A stretch of 64,000 nt of DNA from Lachnospiraceae bacterium (GCA_009911185.1 QXWW01000007.1:62001-126000), one strand, 5' to 3'. Positions 1-9,691 are shown, counted from the first letter of the stretch. Numbers and translations: made by a program. Notes: a model not told the origin generated them from the letters alone.

Positions 1-13
1 AAGCAATGAAATT

Positions 14-256
14 CCTCTTGCATCTGTGCGCATAATACTTTTATTCTGTAAAAAGGCACTTTCACGTTTTAGTGTGGCAAGGTCTTTCCTATAGAATAAA
101 AAACCTCATTCATTAGGCACTTGGACGATTTGCTGCGCCGAGCACAATTGCGGAGCAATGATCACCTCTTGTGCGAGTGCGCATGATCGTTTTTTATCTT
201 CTAGGAGGATGCCTTCACACTTTAGCGTGACAAGATCTTTCCTATAAGATAAAAAA
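14..256. repeat. Two tandem copies of a fold-back repeat
   Basis: A unit beginning CCTCTTG and containing GTGCGCAT, a T-rich arm, an inner CAC/GTG palindrome, TCTTTCCTATA and ATAAAAAAC occurs twice, at about 14-105 and 165-256, a period of about 151 bases. Each copy has an outer imperfect inverted repeat: 39-50 with 90-101, and 190-206 with 240-256. Each also has an inner hairpin (CACACTTTAGCGTG in copy 2). The GCAATGA text at the window start matches the text just before copy 2, so the array probably continues leftwards. I see no gene in 1-300. It may be a dispersed intergenic repeat; copy 2 overlaps the terminator of the beta-glucosidase gene. Confidence 0.6.
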
Positions 257-280
257 CAGGCATCTCTTTCAAGATGCCTG
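251..280 (-). terminator. Rho-independent terminator of the GH3 gene
   Basis: On the minus strand a 9 bp perfect stem (CAGGCATCT/AGATGCCTG, 257-265 with 272-280) with a 6-base loop is followed by six T. It lies 21 bases after the stop codon of the GH3 gene. Confidence 0.85.
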
Positions 281-300
281 CTCCAGATAACCGTATCAAA

Positions 301-3300
301 TTATTTTACTTTTACCTTCTTAACTGCGGAATATGCTCCTGGGTAAATCGTCTTGCCTATTTTTTTGTATGCTCTTACTTTATACTGATACTGTTTCTTT
401 GATTTTAATTTCTTAGCAGTAAAGGAAACCGTCTTATTCTTGGTAATCCTCTTTGCTAAAGTAAATTTCTTACTGCCTGGTTTTTTAACGTAAATCTCGT
501 ATCCAGTTGCCTGCTTATCACGCTTCCAGGTCAGTTTTACCTGTTTCTTCGTCTTGGAAACTGCTTTCAGGGACGCTGTCTTTTTCGGCACAATCTTAAA
601 GGATGCGCTCTTTGTTCCGGTATATGTACCTTTTCCTGTAATCGTAATGGTGGCCGTTCCAATATTTTTATTATTTTTATAAGAAACAGTATAGTCCGTG
701 CCATTCTTCAGGACGCTTCCATTTAATGAAACTTTAACACCTGGCTTAATTTCTTTGCCTGTATATGCCTGATCTTTAACTGCATCAACCTTTGCGCCTG
801 CGATGGATACTGTTGTAACAGGCGGTGTCGGAACATCCGGCTTTGGTACATCCGGTGTCGGAACATCTGGCTTTGGTACATCCGGAGCCTTTACCGCTCC
901 TTTAACCGCTGACTGATAGGTAACAAGATCATCAAACTGTGATGAATATTTCACGGCTTTTGTGCCGTCTCCCGTCATCTGTTTTGCCATCTGGTAAGAC
1001 TGTGTGATAATGTTCAAAATATTCATAGCCGATTTTTGCACATCACCTAATGCCATTACTTTTCTCTTATTCAGGTTTACTTTATATACAATTCCGTCTT
1101 CTTCAATGCTTGCGTCATTTGTTGTAACATAAGTCGTTTGCAAACCAGTCCAGCTAGCTGTCTGATTCAAAATAATCTTCTGGCCATCCACTAAAATACA
1201 TTCTTTACCGTCATCTGTTGTCACAGTAATATCCTTACCGGTTACTTTGGCTTTTAACGTCGCTGTTCCGTTTGGATCTGGCGTATAGGCAGACCAATCA
1301 GTTCCTTTATATGTCATTGTCCACATTGACTTATCAACCAACTGTACCTGTCCGTTTTCATCAAAGGAAGGAACCGGATTCAAACCGCCCAGAATTGCGC
1401 TTGTGCCATTACCAGGCATAATCAGGTCATTTCCTGCGTGCATTGCAACGGTATCATCACCAGCACACATCCAGTCTGTCATAACAAGTCCCTGAAATCC
1501 CCATTCTTCACGCGCAATATCAGTAATCAGGTCATAGCTGTTCATAGCCCATTCACTGTTAATCTTATTATAGCTTGTCATGATTGCCATTGGCTGTGCA
1601 GATTTCACAGCAATTTCAAAACCTTTTAAATAAATTTCACGCAAAGTACGCTCTGTTACAGTATTATTTTCACTGTTACGGTCAGATTCCTGATTGTTGA
1701 CTGCGAAATGCTTCAAGGTCACGCCAACGCCAGGATTGGACTGTACGCCAAATGTTTCTGCCGCTGCAATGGTACCGGTTAACAGCGGATCTTCAGAATA
1801 GTATTCAAAGTTACGTCCACATAACGGATTTCTGTGAATGTTCATGCCCGGAGCAAGCAGCAGAGTTACGCCCATTTCTACCAGTTCCTCTCCGATTGCC
1901 TTACCTACTTCCTCAATCAGATCAACATCCCAGCTCTGTGCCAGCAATGTACCGATTGGCCATGCGGTACAGAACTGATACATTTTTGTACCATTCGTCT
2001 GGCTTACCGCATCCTGCTCGGTAGGATAACTGGTATATTCCTGATTGATACGGATACCGGCAGGGCCGTCCGCCAAAACTATCGCAGGTACTTTGTATTT
2101 CTCTAAATCACTGGTGGTCTCTCCGGCAGCGCCGTCTACGGTGTCAGACTGAGCGCCGACGATCGGTTCTACGGAACCAAAGAAGCTTGCCATACCAATA
2201 CCATTGCACAGTTTTGCCAGTTCTTCCTGTGAAAGCTGCGCTACAAATTCCTGCATGGTAGCCTTTTTATTCACTACGTCTTCCAGTGTTGACTCTTTTT
2301 TCGCTACTGTTTCAATTTTTTCTTCATAACCATCGAGCAGCTCGCTTGTTTTGTAATCAGAGCCTTCCTGAACATAAGCTGTGACCGTCTCATTGTCAAG
2401 CTTGGAAGCATTATTCTGCGTTGTGATCGCATCTGCGCTTAAACTAAGCTTCACTGCCGCAGCCAAATCAGCAGCTTCTGTCGGAGACTGATATGCTGTC
2501 TGTCCTTTGCGGCTTATCTCGGTTATCTTTTTATCACTGCCTAACTGTGTGCTTAACTGCTCGGTTATCTTGTCTTTATCTAAGCTGATAACAGCGGCAG
2601 CTTTCGTATTTCTGGAAGAATTACCAACACGAATTATATAGTCGCCTTTTTCCATTACATAAGCAGAAGTACTCTCGTTATATGAAGACATTTCTGTTGT
2701 AGCATATGTAATCGTAAGCTCCTGGCTCTCTCCAGGCTTCAATTCGTCCGTCTTAGCATATCCTGCAAGTTCCTGATACGGCTTCTCAATTGCGCCGTCC
2801 GGTGCAGAAAAGTACACCTGTACCACTTCTTTGCCGCTGCAGTTTCCAGTATTTTTCACGTTTGCAACAACCTTCACCTGCTTAGCGTCTGCAGTAACGG
2901 AAGTAGTCGTAACATCAAACGTGGTATAAGACTTGCCATAACCAAATTCATAAGCCGGGGTTTTATTGAAACTGTCAAAATAGCGATATCCAACATAAAT
3001 GCCGTCGGTGTAATCTTCCTGCTTAGTGTCGCCATCGTTTCCGGCAAATGTCTCGGCAGACGGATAATCGCTATAATCTTTTGCCCATGTATCCGTTAAT
3101 TTTCCAGAAGGCGTTACCGCTCCGGTAAGAACGTCAGCCAATGCGTTTCCGCTTTCCATTCCGGCATTAGACATAAGAAGCATAGCGTCCAACCCTTTAA
3201 TCTCGCTGAAGAACTTGGTGTCAATTACGCCGCCGACATTCAGGACAACAATCACTTTGTCAAATTTTGCCCCGATTGCGGTTAAGTTCTTCTCTTCCGT

Positions 3301-3900
3301 CTCACTTAATAAATAGTCGCCTGCACCCTTTGAACGGTCAGCGCCTTCTCCGGATCTTCTGGACAACACATAAACGGCTGTTTTTGCATCCTTTGCCGCC
3401 TCTGCCAGTTCATTCTCTGTAATCAGCTCGTCCGGATGTACATAGCTTCCGCTCATAATGTTTGCATCGCCGAAATCTTCAAGACCTTTCTGGTATGCGG
3501 CTTCCCAACGCTCTAAAAATGTTTTTGAAGTGATAGTAAATCCTGCGTTCTCCAATCCTTTGGTAACGGAAACAACATATCTCTGGTTTACATCGCCGGA
3601 ACCGGTTCCGCCTTTAATCGGTCTCTCTGCGCCAGGACCAAATAAAGCAATGTTCTTGTCGGTCGTCGTTGAAATTGGAAGAACGTTTCCATTGTTTTCA
3701 AGAAGTACCATTCCCTGGGTGGCAGCTTTCCTGGAAAGCTGTGCATTCTTCTTCTCCCGCGCGCTTTCTTCTTTGTCTGGCGTCGCGGCGTTAACAGTGA
3801 ATGCATCCATTCCTGTTACAGCGCTTCCCAATAACAGCGAAAGAGAAAGAGCCAGAGAAATGCCCGTTTTCAGTAAACCTTTTCGATGCTTACTCATCAT
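301..3900 (-). CDS. Secreted GH3 beta-glucosidase, domain-permuted, with C-terminal Fn3-like domains
   Basis: Predicted exported glycoside hydrolase family 3 enzyme of 1199 residues. A signal peptide (charged start, hydrophobic core, cut near VNAA) opens the protein. The GH3 domains are in reversed order. The C-type alpha/beta sandwich domain with the Fn3-like part (about 45-450) precedes the catalytic TIM-barrel-type domain (about 550-850), where LADGPAGIR, LAPGMNIHRNPLCGRNFEY, KHFAVNNQE and VMTDW are seen. Asp809 of VMTDW is the expected nucleophile. A proline-rich PDVPKP/PDVPTP linker, an Ig-like domain and an Fn3-like domain follow. The start at 3900 is chosen because AAGGAGG lies 8 bases upstream; an in-frame Met further upstream has no such site. 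Permuted GH3 enzymes are known in rumen Clostridia. Substrate is likely a beta-glucoside or beta-xyloside, not determined. Confidence 0.9.
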   Translation of the reverse strand: MMSKHRKGLLKTGISLALSLSLLLGSAVTGMDAFTVNAATPDKEESAREKKNAQLSRKAATQGMVLLENNGNVLPISTTTDKNIALFGPGAERPIKGGTGSGDVNQRYVVSVTKGLENAGFTITSKTFLERWEAAYQKGLEDFGDANIMSGSYVHPDELITENELAEAAKDAKTAVYVLSRRSGEGADRSKGAGDYLLSETEEKNLTAIGAKFDKVIVVLNVGGVIDTKFFSEIKGLDAMLLMSNAGMESGNALADVLTGAVTPSGKLTDTWAKDYSDYPSAETFAGNDGDTKQEDYTDGIYVGYRYFDSFNKTPAYEFGYGKSYTTFDVTTTSVTADAKQVKVVANVKNTGNCSGKEVVQVYFSAPDGAIEKPYQELAGYAKTDELKPGESQELTITYATTEMSSYNESTSAYVMEKGDYIIRVGNSSRNTKAAAVISLDKDKITEQLSTQLGSDKKITEISRKGQTAYQSPTEAADLAAAVKLSLSADAITTQNNASKLDNETVTAYVQEGSDYKTSELLDGYEEKIETVAKKESTLEDVVNKKATMQEFVAQLSQEELAKLCNGIGMASFFGSVEPIVGAQSDTVDGAAGETTSDLEKYKVPAIVLADGPAGIRINQEYTSYPTEQDAVSQTNGTKMYQFCTAWPIGTLLAQSWDVDLIEEVGKAIGEELVEMGVTLLLAPGMNIHRNPLCGRNFEYYSEDPLLTGTIAAAETFGVQSNPGVGVTLKHFAVNNQESDRNSENNTVTERTLREIYLKGFEIAVKSAQPMAIMTSYNKINSEWAMNSYDLITDIAREEWGFQGLVMTDWMCAGDDTVAMHAGNDLIMPGNGTSAILGGLNPVPSFDENGQVQLVDKSMWTMTYKGTDWSAYTPDPNGTATLKAKVTGKDITVTTDDGKECILVDGQKIILNQTASWTGLQTTYVTTNDASIEEDGIVYKVNLNKRKVMALGDVQKSAMNILNIITQSYQMAKQMTGDGTKAVKYSSQFDDLVTYQSAVKGAVKAPDVPKPDVPTPDVPKPDVPTPPVTTVSIAGAKVDAVKDQAYTGKEIKPGVKVSLNGSVLKNGTDYTVSYKNNKNIGTATITITGKGTYTGTKSASFKIVPKKTASLKAVSKTKKQVKLTWKRDKQATGYEIYVKKPGSKKFTLAKRITKNKTVSFTAKKLKSKKQYQYKVRAYKKIGKTIYPGAYSAVKKVKVK

Positions 3901-3946
3901 AATAAAATCCTCCTTTTTTAATATGTAAAAATAATTTACGTTACGC

Positions 3947-3955
3947 ATTATATCA
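3947..3955 (-). promoter_or_regulatory. Extended -10 promoter of the GH3 gene
   Basis: TGATATAAT (TGnTATAAT, an extended -10) reads on the minus strand about 47 bases before the start codon of the GH3 gene. The matching -35 region is weak, as is common for extended -10 promoters. The remaining gap up to 4190 holds the terminator below and otherwise AT-rich sequence. Confidence 0.5.
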
Positions 3956-4073
3956 TAAGATATCACAAATTTCTATAAATTTTCTTGAATTTATGAGGAT
4001 TTTTTTCAATCATTTTTAATATAATAAATGTTTTGTTTGGCAATTTTGATGAATTTCAGAAAAAACTGCATAC

Positions 4074-4122
4074 AAAAAACAAGTAAAAACATAAAATACA
4101 GACATGTTTTCACTTGTTTTTT
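4074..4122 (-). terminator. Terminator at the end of the polysaccharide operon
   Basis: Inverted repeat AAAAAACAAGT (4074-4084) with ACTTGTTTTTT (4112-4122), extended by AAACAT/ATGTTT inside. On the minus strand it ends in six T, about 70 bases after the DUF2142 gene. The symmetry means it could stop transcription in both directions. Confidence 0.65.
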
Positions 4123-4190
4123 ATCATCAATATACAATTCCATGGTCAAACTTTCGCCGCCGGTGCATCCAGTGCGGGCACAGACGCAGT

Positions 4191-5588
4191 CTACAAGCAA
4201 TGTTCTGTCAGGGAATGAACGGCGTACAGCAGAAGAACCGCCATAATCCCCAGCGTCTTTTCTGTAAAGTGCCTGCTCTTATTCTGAATCCCTCTTTGGC
4301 TTATGGCAGCGAAAAATACAGGCAGCGCGGCAATAAAATACCGTCCCTGGACTCCCTCAACTACCAAAGCCCCTACTTTGTTAAGCTTTCCATCTCCGAC
4401 ATAAATTCCCAGAATCACACCCAGGCTGACCGCTGCAAATGCTGCAAAGCACAGCCATTGATCTTTGATCCGTACTTTTTCAGAAGCCTGCGTACGATCC
4501 AGACTTCCTACGAACACAGCATACATTGGAAGAATGTAAATCAGCGGGCCTAATTGGTAATTCAGATTGCCAAGGGTATTCAGCCTCAGCATCCAATCGT
4601 TAAATTCCTGAAAGAAGGTGGTAAGCAAAACCTGAATGATAAATTTGGGATGCTCAAGCAGATACTGTGTCTGCGTAATACTGCCTGCTCCGTCGGCCGC
4701 CTGCCCGCCTGACACAACGGGAACGGCATAGGACATGGCGGCTAATCCGAGCAGCGTCAGCGGAATCAGACCAATTGCAAAGCATTTCCAATATTCCTTT
4801 TTTCCTCCAAACTTCTGCATTGGAATCAGGAATACCAGCAATCCCAGACACACATACACATATTTACACAGAAAAATGACCGATAAAACCGCAGATAACT
4901 TTAAAACATCTTTCCAGTAAAGACGCTCTCTGTCCCCATATGCATAAGAAAAACACATGGCGGTAAACAGGAAGCAGAAACCATTCAGCATTGCATCCGG
5001 AGAATCAGACGCCGCCTGATAAAGCGTCAGGGGAAAAAGCCCGACAATTGCCATGGTATTTTTTAATATTGGCGTAGTACGAACTGCCGCAAACGTCAGA
5101 AGCAAAAATACCAGAAGGTTACAAAGCCTGGATAATACCACGCCCCCATAAACGCTCAGGTGAAAAAATCTTCCCAAAAACAAGCCCAATGCCTGGGGAT
5201 AGTAAAACAAAGAAGAGGGCACATTCATAAGCTTCTTCTCTCTGACGTTCGCAGACGGCTGAAGCCCTTTTAAATAACGGATATATTCCCTGCCCTCGCC
5301 TGTGTCCGGCTTGACAATACGGTATTTAAATTCGTTCAAATTTTCCGGAACCAGCGCCACGCCTTCCTCATGTGACAGATTTGCAACCGGGCTTGCCAGG
5401 TTCCCGAACGATACATCCGTCGCCCACAGGTAGTGCATCCACCCGTCGCACTCCTGAAACGGCGGATTGATACAAGCCATGGCAATCCCAAAACACAAAC
5501 CCAGAATTAGGAATAAATTCGCCGCTTTCTGGCTGCCAAATTTCTTGCAGCCATTTTTCACAATCGTTCTAACCCCTGACAAATCCAT
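4191..5588 (-). CDS. DUF2142-type polytopic membrane protein
   Basis: A 465-residue integral membrane protein with about ten hydrophobic segments and a large loop after the first one. The motif around residues 41-50 (NPPFQECDGWMHYLW) resembles the P-x-DE-x-H signature of DUF2142 proteins, which sit in cell-surface polysaccharide clusters and are thought to be GT-C-like glycosyltransferases. It is the last gene of the polysaccharide operon and is separated from rmlB by 12 bases. A role in assembling or modifying the surface glycan is inferred from context only. The ATG is preceded by GGAGGGG. Confidence 0.7.
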   Translation of the reverse strand: MDLSGVRTIVKNGCKKFGSQKAANLFLILGLCFGIAMACINPPFQECDGWMHYLWATDVSFGNLASPVANLSHEEGVALVPENLNEFKYRIVKPDTGEGREYIRYLKGLQPSANVREKKLMNVPSSLFYYPQALGLFLGRFFHLSVYGGVVLSRLCNLLVFLLLTFAAVRTTPILKNTMAIVGLFPLTLYQAASDSPDAMLNGFCFLFTAMCFSYAYGDRERLYWKDVLKLSAVLSVIFLCKYVYVCLGLLVFLIPMQKFGGKKEYWKCFAIGLIPLTLLGLAAMSYAVPVVSGGQAADGAGSITQTQYLLEHPKFIIQVLLTTFFQEFNDWMLRLNTLGNLNYQLGPLIYILPMYAVFVGSLDRTQASEKVRIKDQWLCFAAFAAVSLGVILGIYVGDGKLNKVGALVVEGVQGRYFIAALPVFFAAISQRGIQNKSRHFTEKTLGIMAVLLLYAVHSLTEHCL

Positions 5589-5600
5589 CTGTCCCCTCCG

Positions 5601-6683
5601 TTATTTGTTCTGATACATATCCTCATAATACTTCTGATACTCGCCGCTGGTTACATTTCTCATCCAATCCTCATGCTCGAAAAACCAGGAAATGGTTTTG
5701 CGTATTCCCTCACGGAACATGGTTTCCGGTTCCCAGCCGAGATCTGCTTTGATTTTATCCGGGGCGATCGCATATCTTCTGTCATGTCCTTTACGATCCT
5801 CTACAAAAGTAATCAGGTCTTTGCTCACCAATTTTCTTCTCGGATCATCCTCCGGCAGCATTTCCTGCAGAACCTCGATGATGGTATTGACAATCTCTAT
5901 ATTCTGTTTCTCGTTATGTCCGCCAATATTGTACGTTTCACCCAGTTTCCCCTGTTCCTGTACCATGTCGATGCCTTTTGCATGATCGTCCACATACAGC
6001 CAGTCGCGCACATTCTTTCCATCTCCATAGACAGGCAGCTTCTTTCCCTGAAGAGCATTATTGATCATCAGAGGAATCAGCTTCTCCGGAAACTGATACG
6101 GTCCGTAATTATTGGAACAATTGGTAATATTAGCCGGAAAATGATAGGTGTCAATATAAGATTTTACAAGGAAATCGGAACTTGCCTTGCTTGCGGAATA
6201 AGGGCTATGGGGATCATATGGAGTCGTCTCATAAAAATACGCCCCGTCTTCCTCCAGAGAACCGTACACCTCATCCGTAGACACATGCAGGAATTTCCTG
6301 CCCTCTTTAAAACTGCCATCCTCCAGTTCCCATGCCGCCTTGGCACAGTTTAGTACCACTGCAGTCCCCAAAACGTTGGTCTGTACAAATACCTCCGGGT
6401 TCTTGATGCTCCGGTCTACATGACTCTCCGCCGCAAAATGTACCACCCGGTCAATATCATTCTCGGCAAAAATTTTACTTATGGCTTCCTTATCACAGAT
6501 ATCCGCCTTCACAAAGGTGTAATTCTCTCTTCCTTCGACCTCCTTTAAATTTTCCAGATTACCCGCATACGTCAGCTTGTCCACATTGATTATCCTGATT
6601 TCATTGTCATACTTGCGGAACATGTAATGAATATAATTGGAACCAATAAATCCCGCTCCTCCTGTCACTAAATACGTTCTCAT
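5601..6683 (-). CDS. rmlB: dTDP-glucose 4,6-dehydratase
   Basis: Cytosolic NAD-dependent enzyme converting dTDP-glucose to dTDP-4-keto-6-deoxyglucose, second step of dTDP-L-rhamnose synthesis. The 360-residue protein opens with the Rossmann motif GGAGFIGSNY, carries STDEVYG and the catalytic YSASK motif, and ends with a normal RmlB C-terminus. The start at 6683 is chosen because AGGAGG lies 10 bases upstream and because the Rossmann strand begins there; the frame is open 57 codons further upstream but without homology. rmlD lies 7 kb upstream in the same run. rmlA and rmlC are not in this window, so they must be encoded elsewhere if rhamnose is made. Confidence 0.95.
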   Translation of the reverse strand: MRTYLVTGGAGFIGSNYIHYMFRKYDNEIRIINVDKLTYAGNLENLKEVEGRENYTFVKADICDKEAISKIFAENDIDRVVHFAAESHVDRSIKNPEVFVQTNVLGTAVVLNCAKAAWELEDGSFKEGRKFLHVSTDEVYGSLEEDGAYFYETTPYDPHSPYSASKASSDFLVKSYIDTYHFPANITNCSNNYGPYQFPEKLIPLMINNALQGKKLPVYGDGKNVRDWLYVDDHAKGIDMVQEQGKLGETYNIGGHNEKQNIEIVNTIIEVLQEMLPEDDPRRKLVSKDLITFVEDRKGHDRRYAIAPDKIKADLGWEPETMFREGIRKTISWFFEHEDWMRNVTSGEYQKYYEDMYQNK

Positions 6684-6819
6684 CCTTTCACTTCCTCCTA
6701 CTACAATATATTTATGGTTCATCTCCCTTACCGCCAGTAAGGAACTGCCTTTCTTGTTGTTAAGCTGCCAGACGGCAGGAGCAATCGCTATATCGGATTC
6801 CTCCCAGGCTTTTCTCAAA

Positions 6820-8601
6820 TCATTTTCGAGTGCTGTAAACAACGGCGGTTTCATTCTGATAGATTACATCGAAAGCATTAAAATACGTTTTGTTTTCCTC
6901 AAATATCCCGGAATCCTTAAAAACTGCAAAATAATCCGTCTCCTGATTATCTAATTTTTTCCTGACTTCCTCAAAATTATGCTTCCATCCATAATATTCC
7001 GAGCAGTCATTTCCAGTTATCGCTTCATACCAAAAGCATTTATCATAATTTTCATGCGCGGCTATCAGGGGAACATTTTCCTGACCCTCCAGTTCATCGA
7101 CCACATACTTGCAGACCTCCATATAATCATCCGGAAACGTACTGCCCGTCAGTTTCAGATAAGACAGATTATAATCATAGAGTGAAAAAAATTCTCCCGA
7201 CCTGTATTCTTCCTGGAAACCCGCTTTACTGAGAACAACCAGTTGCTCCAGCCCGCCGTAATGCATCACAAATAAAAACGCAAACATAAGACCATATCCG
7301 GCCAGAATTTCCCACTGTTCCTCGAGCAGTTTTGCGATTCCCTGTATTGCCAGCACAAAGGCAAAAAACCACAATGGATAATAGAATTTGTAAAAATAAT
7401 ATCCAGAGACTTTTTTCAGGCCCGCAAAGACAAACAATACCAGCACAAATATACATATGGTTCCAAAAAAAATCATGTTTTCGTCCGCTTTTTTCTTATG
7501 TATGGCACGAAACACCATATATGCCACAACAGGCATCAGAAACAGGAAATTCACATACAATTCTCTGTAGATTCCGCCGTCTATGGAAATTACATCCGTG
7601 GCTGACATGCCTTCTTTACTCAGAAATTCAAAATAGCAGTAATAAACGGCCAGTAAGGTTGGAATTAAAAAGACTTTTAGCGCCAGGAGTATATTGCCCT
7701 TTGCAAATAGCCTCCCCTCATCCTTTACAATCGCTGCAAGACCAAAGAAAACGGCAATAAATGCCATCGGAGCGATCAGCATATAGCACATAACAACCCC
7801 GTTACAGCAAAGCATCAGAAGAAATACCAGATACTGCCGTTTCACCTCCCGTCTCCGGTACATCCGCAGCAACAGCGCCGCAAATCCAATCAGCATCACG
7901 CCAATTGCCCAATAATAAAAGCTAAACAGGTAACTTAAAAGTGGATAGCCTGCGGCGTACAATACACACATCACAATTCCAAGCGCTTTCATACGCCAGG
8001 TGCGCAGGTATTCCCGGCAGAACTGGAAAAAAAATATAATTTCAACTGCGAAAAAAACCGCGTCCACTATGATAAAAACTTTATAAAACTCATAAATAGG
8101 CAAAAAAGGCATCGCTACTTCCAGGATCATACCAAGTTGGAAGGGAGCAAAATACATTACCGGAAGCTTTTGTTCCAGCACAAGAGAAACTGCATTCTTC
8201 AAATGAACTGCGGCGTCGCTGTTGATAAAGATAAGCTGCATGTCCGGTCCGGCCTTTCTGAATACCACAAAAGCAACGAGCACAAACACTGACAGAGAAA
8301 ACAGGATATCCAGCCAGGACCATCGGTATTGCTGCCGCTCTTTGCCCCGATGGATTTTAACTGCCAGCAACACGGCAGACAATAAATGGACAACCCCCAT
8401 ACTGTAAAGATTAATCGGAATATGTATAATATTGATGATGCCCGCCGTCAGCCCCCCCCAGCACATTTCTGCAAGCAAAGACAACAACAGCCACATCACG
8501 CCGTTTAACTTCTTATCACTCTTGGGAAACAGGAAAATCTCTGCATAGCATAATAAAAAACCTGTAACATATAGAACCGAAGCTATGATAGAACCATTCA
8601 T
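6820..8601 (-). CDS. Large polytopic membrane protein of the polysaccharide cluster
   Basis: A 593-residue protein with about twelve to fourteen membrane segments and a hydrophilic C-terminal part of roughly 120 residues. A loop near residues 115-140 contains the acidic pair in INSDAAVHLKN, the sort of external acidic motif found in GT-C glycosyltransferases and polymerases. I do not recognise the family with certainty. Its place between the acyltransferase and rmlB suggests a glycan polymerase or a lipid-linked-sugar glycosyltransferase. AGGAGG lies 8 bases before the ATG. The 136-base gap to rmlB shows no obvious terminator. Confidence 0.6.
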   Translation of the reverse strand: MNGSIIASVLYVTGFLLCYAEIFLFPKSDKKLNGVMWLLLSLLAEMCWGGLTAGIINIIHIPINLYSMGVVHLLSAVLLAVKIHRGKERQQYRWSWLDILFSLSVFVLVAFVVFRKAGPDMQLIFINSDAAVHLKNAVSLVLEQKLPVMYFAPFQLGMILEVAMPFLPIYEFYKVFIIVDAVFFAVEIIFFFQFCREYLRTWRMKALGIVMCVLYAAGYPLLSYLFSFYYWAIGVMLIGFAALLLRMYRRREVKRQYLVFLLMLCCNGVVMCYMLIAPMAFIAVFFGLAAIVKDEGRLFAKGNILLALKVFLIPTLLAVYYCYFEFLSKEGMSATDVISIDGGIYRELYVNFLFLMPVVAYMVFRAIHKKKADENMIFFGTICIFVLVLFVFAGLKKVSGYYFYKFYYPLWFFAFVLAIQGIAKLLEEQWEILAGYGLMFAFLFVMHYGGLEQLVVLSKAGFQEEYRSGEFFSLYDYNLSYLKLTGSTFPDDYMEVCKYVVDELEGQENVPLIAAHENYDKCFWYEAITGNDCSEYYGWKHNFEEVRKKLDNQETDYFAVFKDSGIFEENKTYFNAFDVIYQNETAVVYSTRK

Positions 8602-8652
8602 TCTTTAATCCTCCTGTACATTCGTTCCTGCCCGACCGCAGGAAACCTTTTA

Positions 8653-9675
8653 TCATCTGTGAATACGCGCTGCCGGTTTTTCCACAAACCTGTTCAGCAA
8701 AAAACCTCCGCAGATGGCTAAGGGCACTGTCAACAGAAAGTTAACAACTGGAACCATCCTCCCGCCGAACAGCATACAAACCGTCTGCTGAATAGGCCAT
8801 CCGCATAAATACACTCCGTAAGACACTTCGCCATATTTGGCAAAATTACTGAATTTATGCCTGGTACCATACCCCAAATACAAAAGTAGATAGGGCAGAA
8901 ACACGAAAACCACAACATCCAAAAGTCCCCGCCATGTAAAGAAGATCAACGCTGCAAAGCATAACAACGCCGCCTCCCAGCGCAGCTTTATTTTTCCGCG
9001 GTATACATAATAGAGCATCCCTGCATAAAACAGGCCCACAGGGCGCAGCGCGGACAAAAGCAGCTCGTTTGTGCCTAAAAGCAGTTTCACGCCTGCATAT
9101 CCTGCTGCAAAAAGGGGAATCGTCCATTTCATCCGCTTTTCATTTAAAAACCCCGTTCTCCACACCAGAAAGCACATAATATAACATAAAAATTCGACTG
9201 GAAGTGTCCATAAAGGCCCATTGACTGTCTGTCCATAAATATTTCCTGTAAATACGCCCGGCAGATTATGTGTCAATATCATAACAGAATTTAGAAGATA
9301 TTGGTATGTGCCTTTTTGTAAAAAATACACTTTCACAGGAAGGCTTGTCAGACACGGCCCTGCCAAAAATGTCAGAAAAAATGTTACCACAATCAGGCAG
9401 GGAAACAGCCTTAAAATCCTTGCTTTAAAATATGCGCCCGCCGTCTTAAGCCTCTCTGCACTTTTTGCTATCAGAAATCCGCCGTAAAAAAAGAAAATAC
9501 AGACGGCAAGATTTCCAAAATGTGTCTGTCCATTGGTAATTCTGCCCAAAATATCCATGTATCCCTGTCCCTTGCTGAGCGGATATGCGTGGCACAAAAT
9601 AACCAGCAACGCTGCGATAAAACGGATGAGATCCAGATTGTTGTTACGGTCTGCCGATTTTTCCTTAAGAGTCAT
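8653..9675 (-). CDS. Acyltransferase family 3 membrane protein (OafA/WecH-like)
   Basis: A 340-residue polytopic membrane protein that probably transfers acetyl or another acyl group onto the surface polysaccharide or its precursor. The N-terminal LDLIRFIAALLVILCHA carries the conserved arginine and histidine of acyltransferase family 3, and GPLWTLPVEF is another family motif; about ten membrane segments follow. The start at 9675 is preferred over a longer frame because AGGAGAG lies just upstream and the family motif begins 14 residues later. It starts 16 bases after the neighbouring glycosyltransferase gene and is part of the same operon. Confidence 0.85.
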   Translation of the reverse strand: MTLKEKSADRNNNLDLIRFIAALLVILCHAYPLSKGQGYMDILGRITNGQTHFGNLAVCIFFFYGGFLIAKSAERLKTAGAYFKARILRLFPCLIVVTFFLTFLAGPCLTSLPVKVYFLQKGTYQYLLNSVMILTHNLPGVFTGNIYGQTVNGPLWTLPVEFLCYIMCFLVWRTGFLNEKRMKWTIPLFAAGYAGVKLLLGTNELLLSALRPVGLFYAGMLYYVYRGKIKLRWEAALLCFAALIFFTWRGLLDVVVFVFLPYLLLYLGYGTRHKFSNFAKYGEVSYGVYLCGWPIQQTVCMLFGGRMVPVVNFLLTVPLAICGGFLLNRFVEKPAARIHR

Positions 9676-9691
9676 GCTCTTCTCTCCTGTC

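Noticed and set aside
4006-4200. 64-codon minus-strand frame after the DUF2142 gene
   Set aside because: It crosses the terminator hairpin at 4074-4122 and overlaps the upstream stop; no ribosome binding site.
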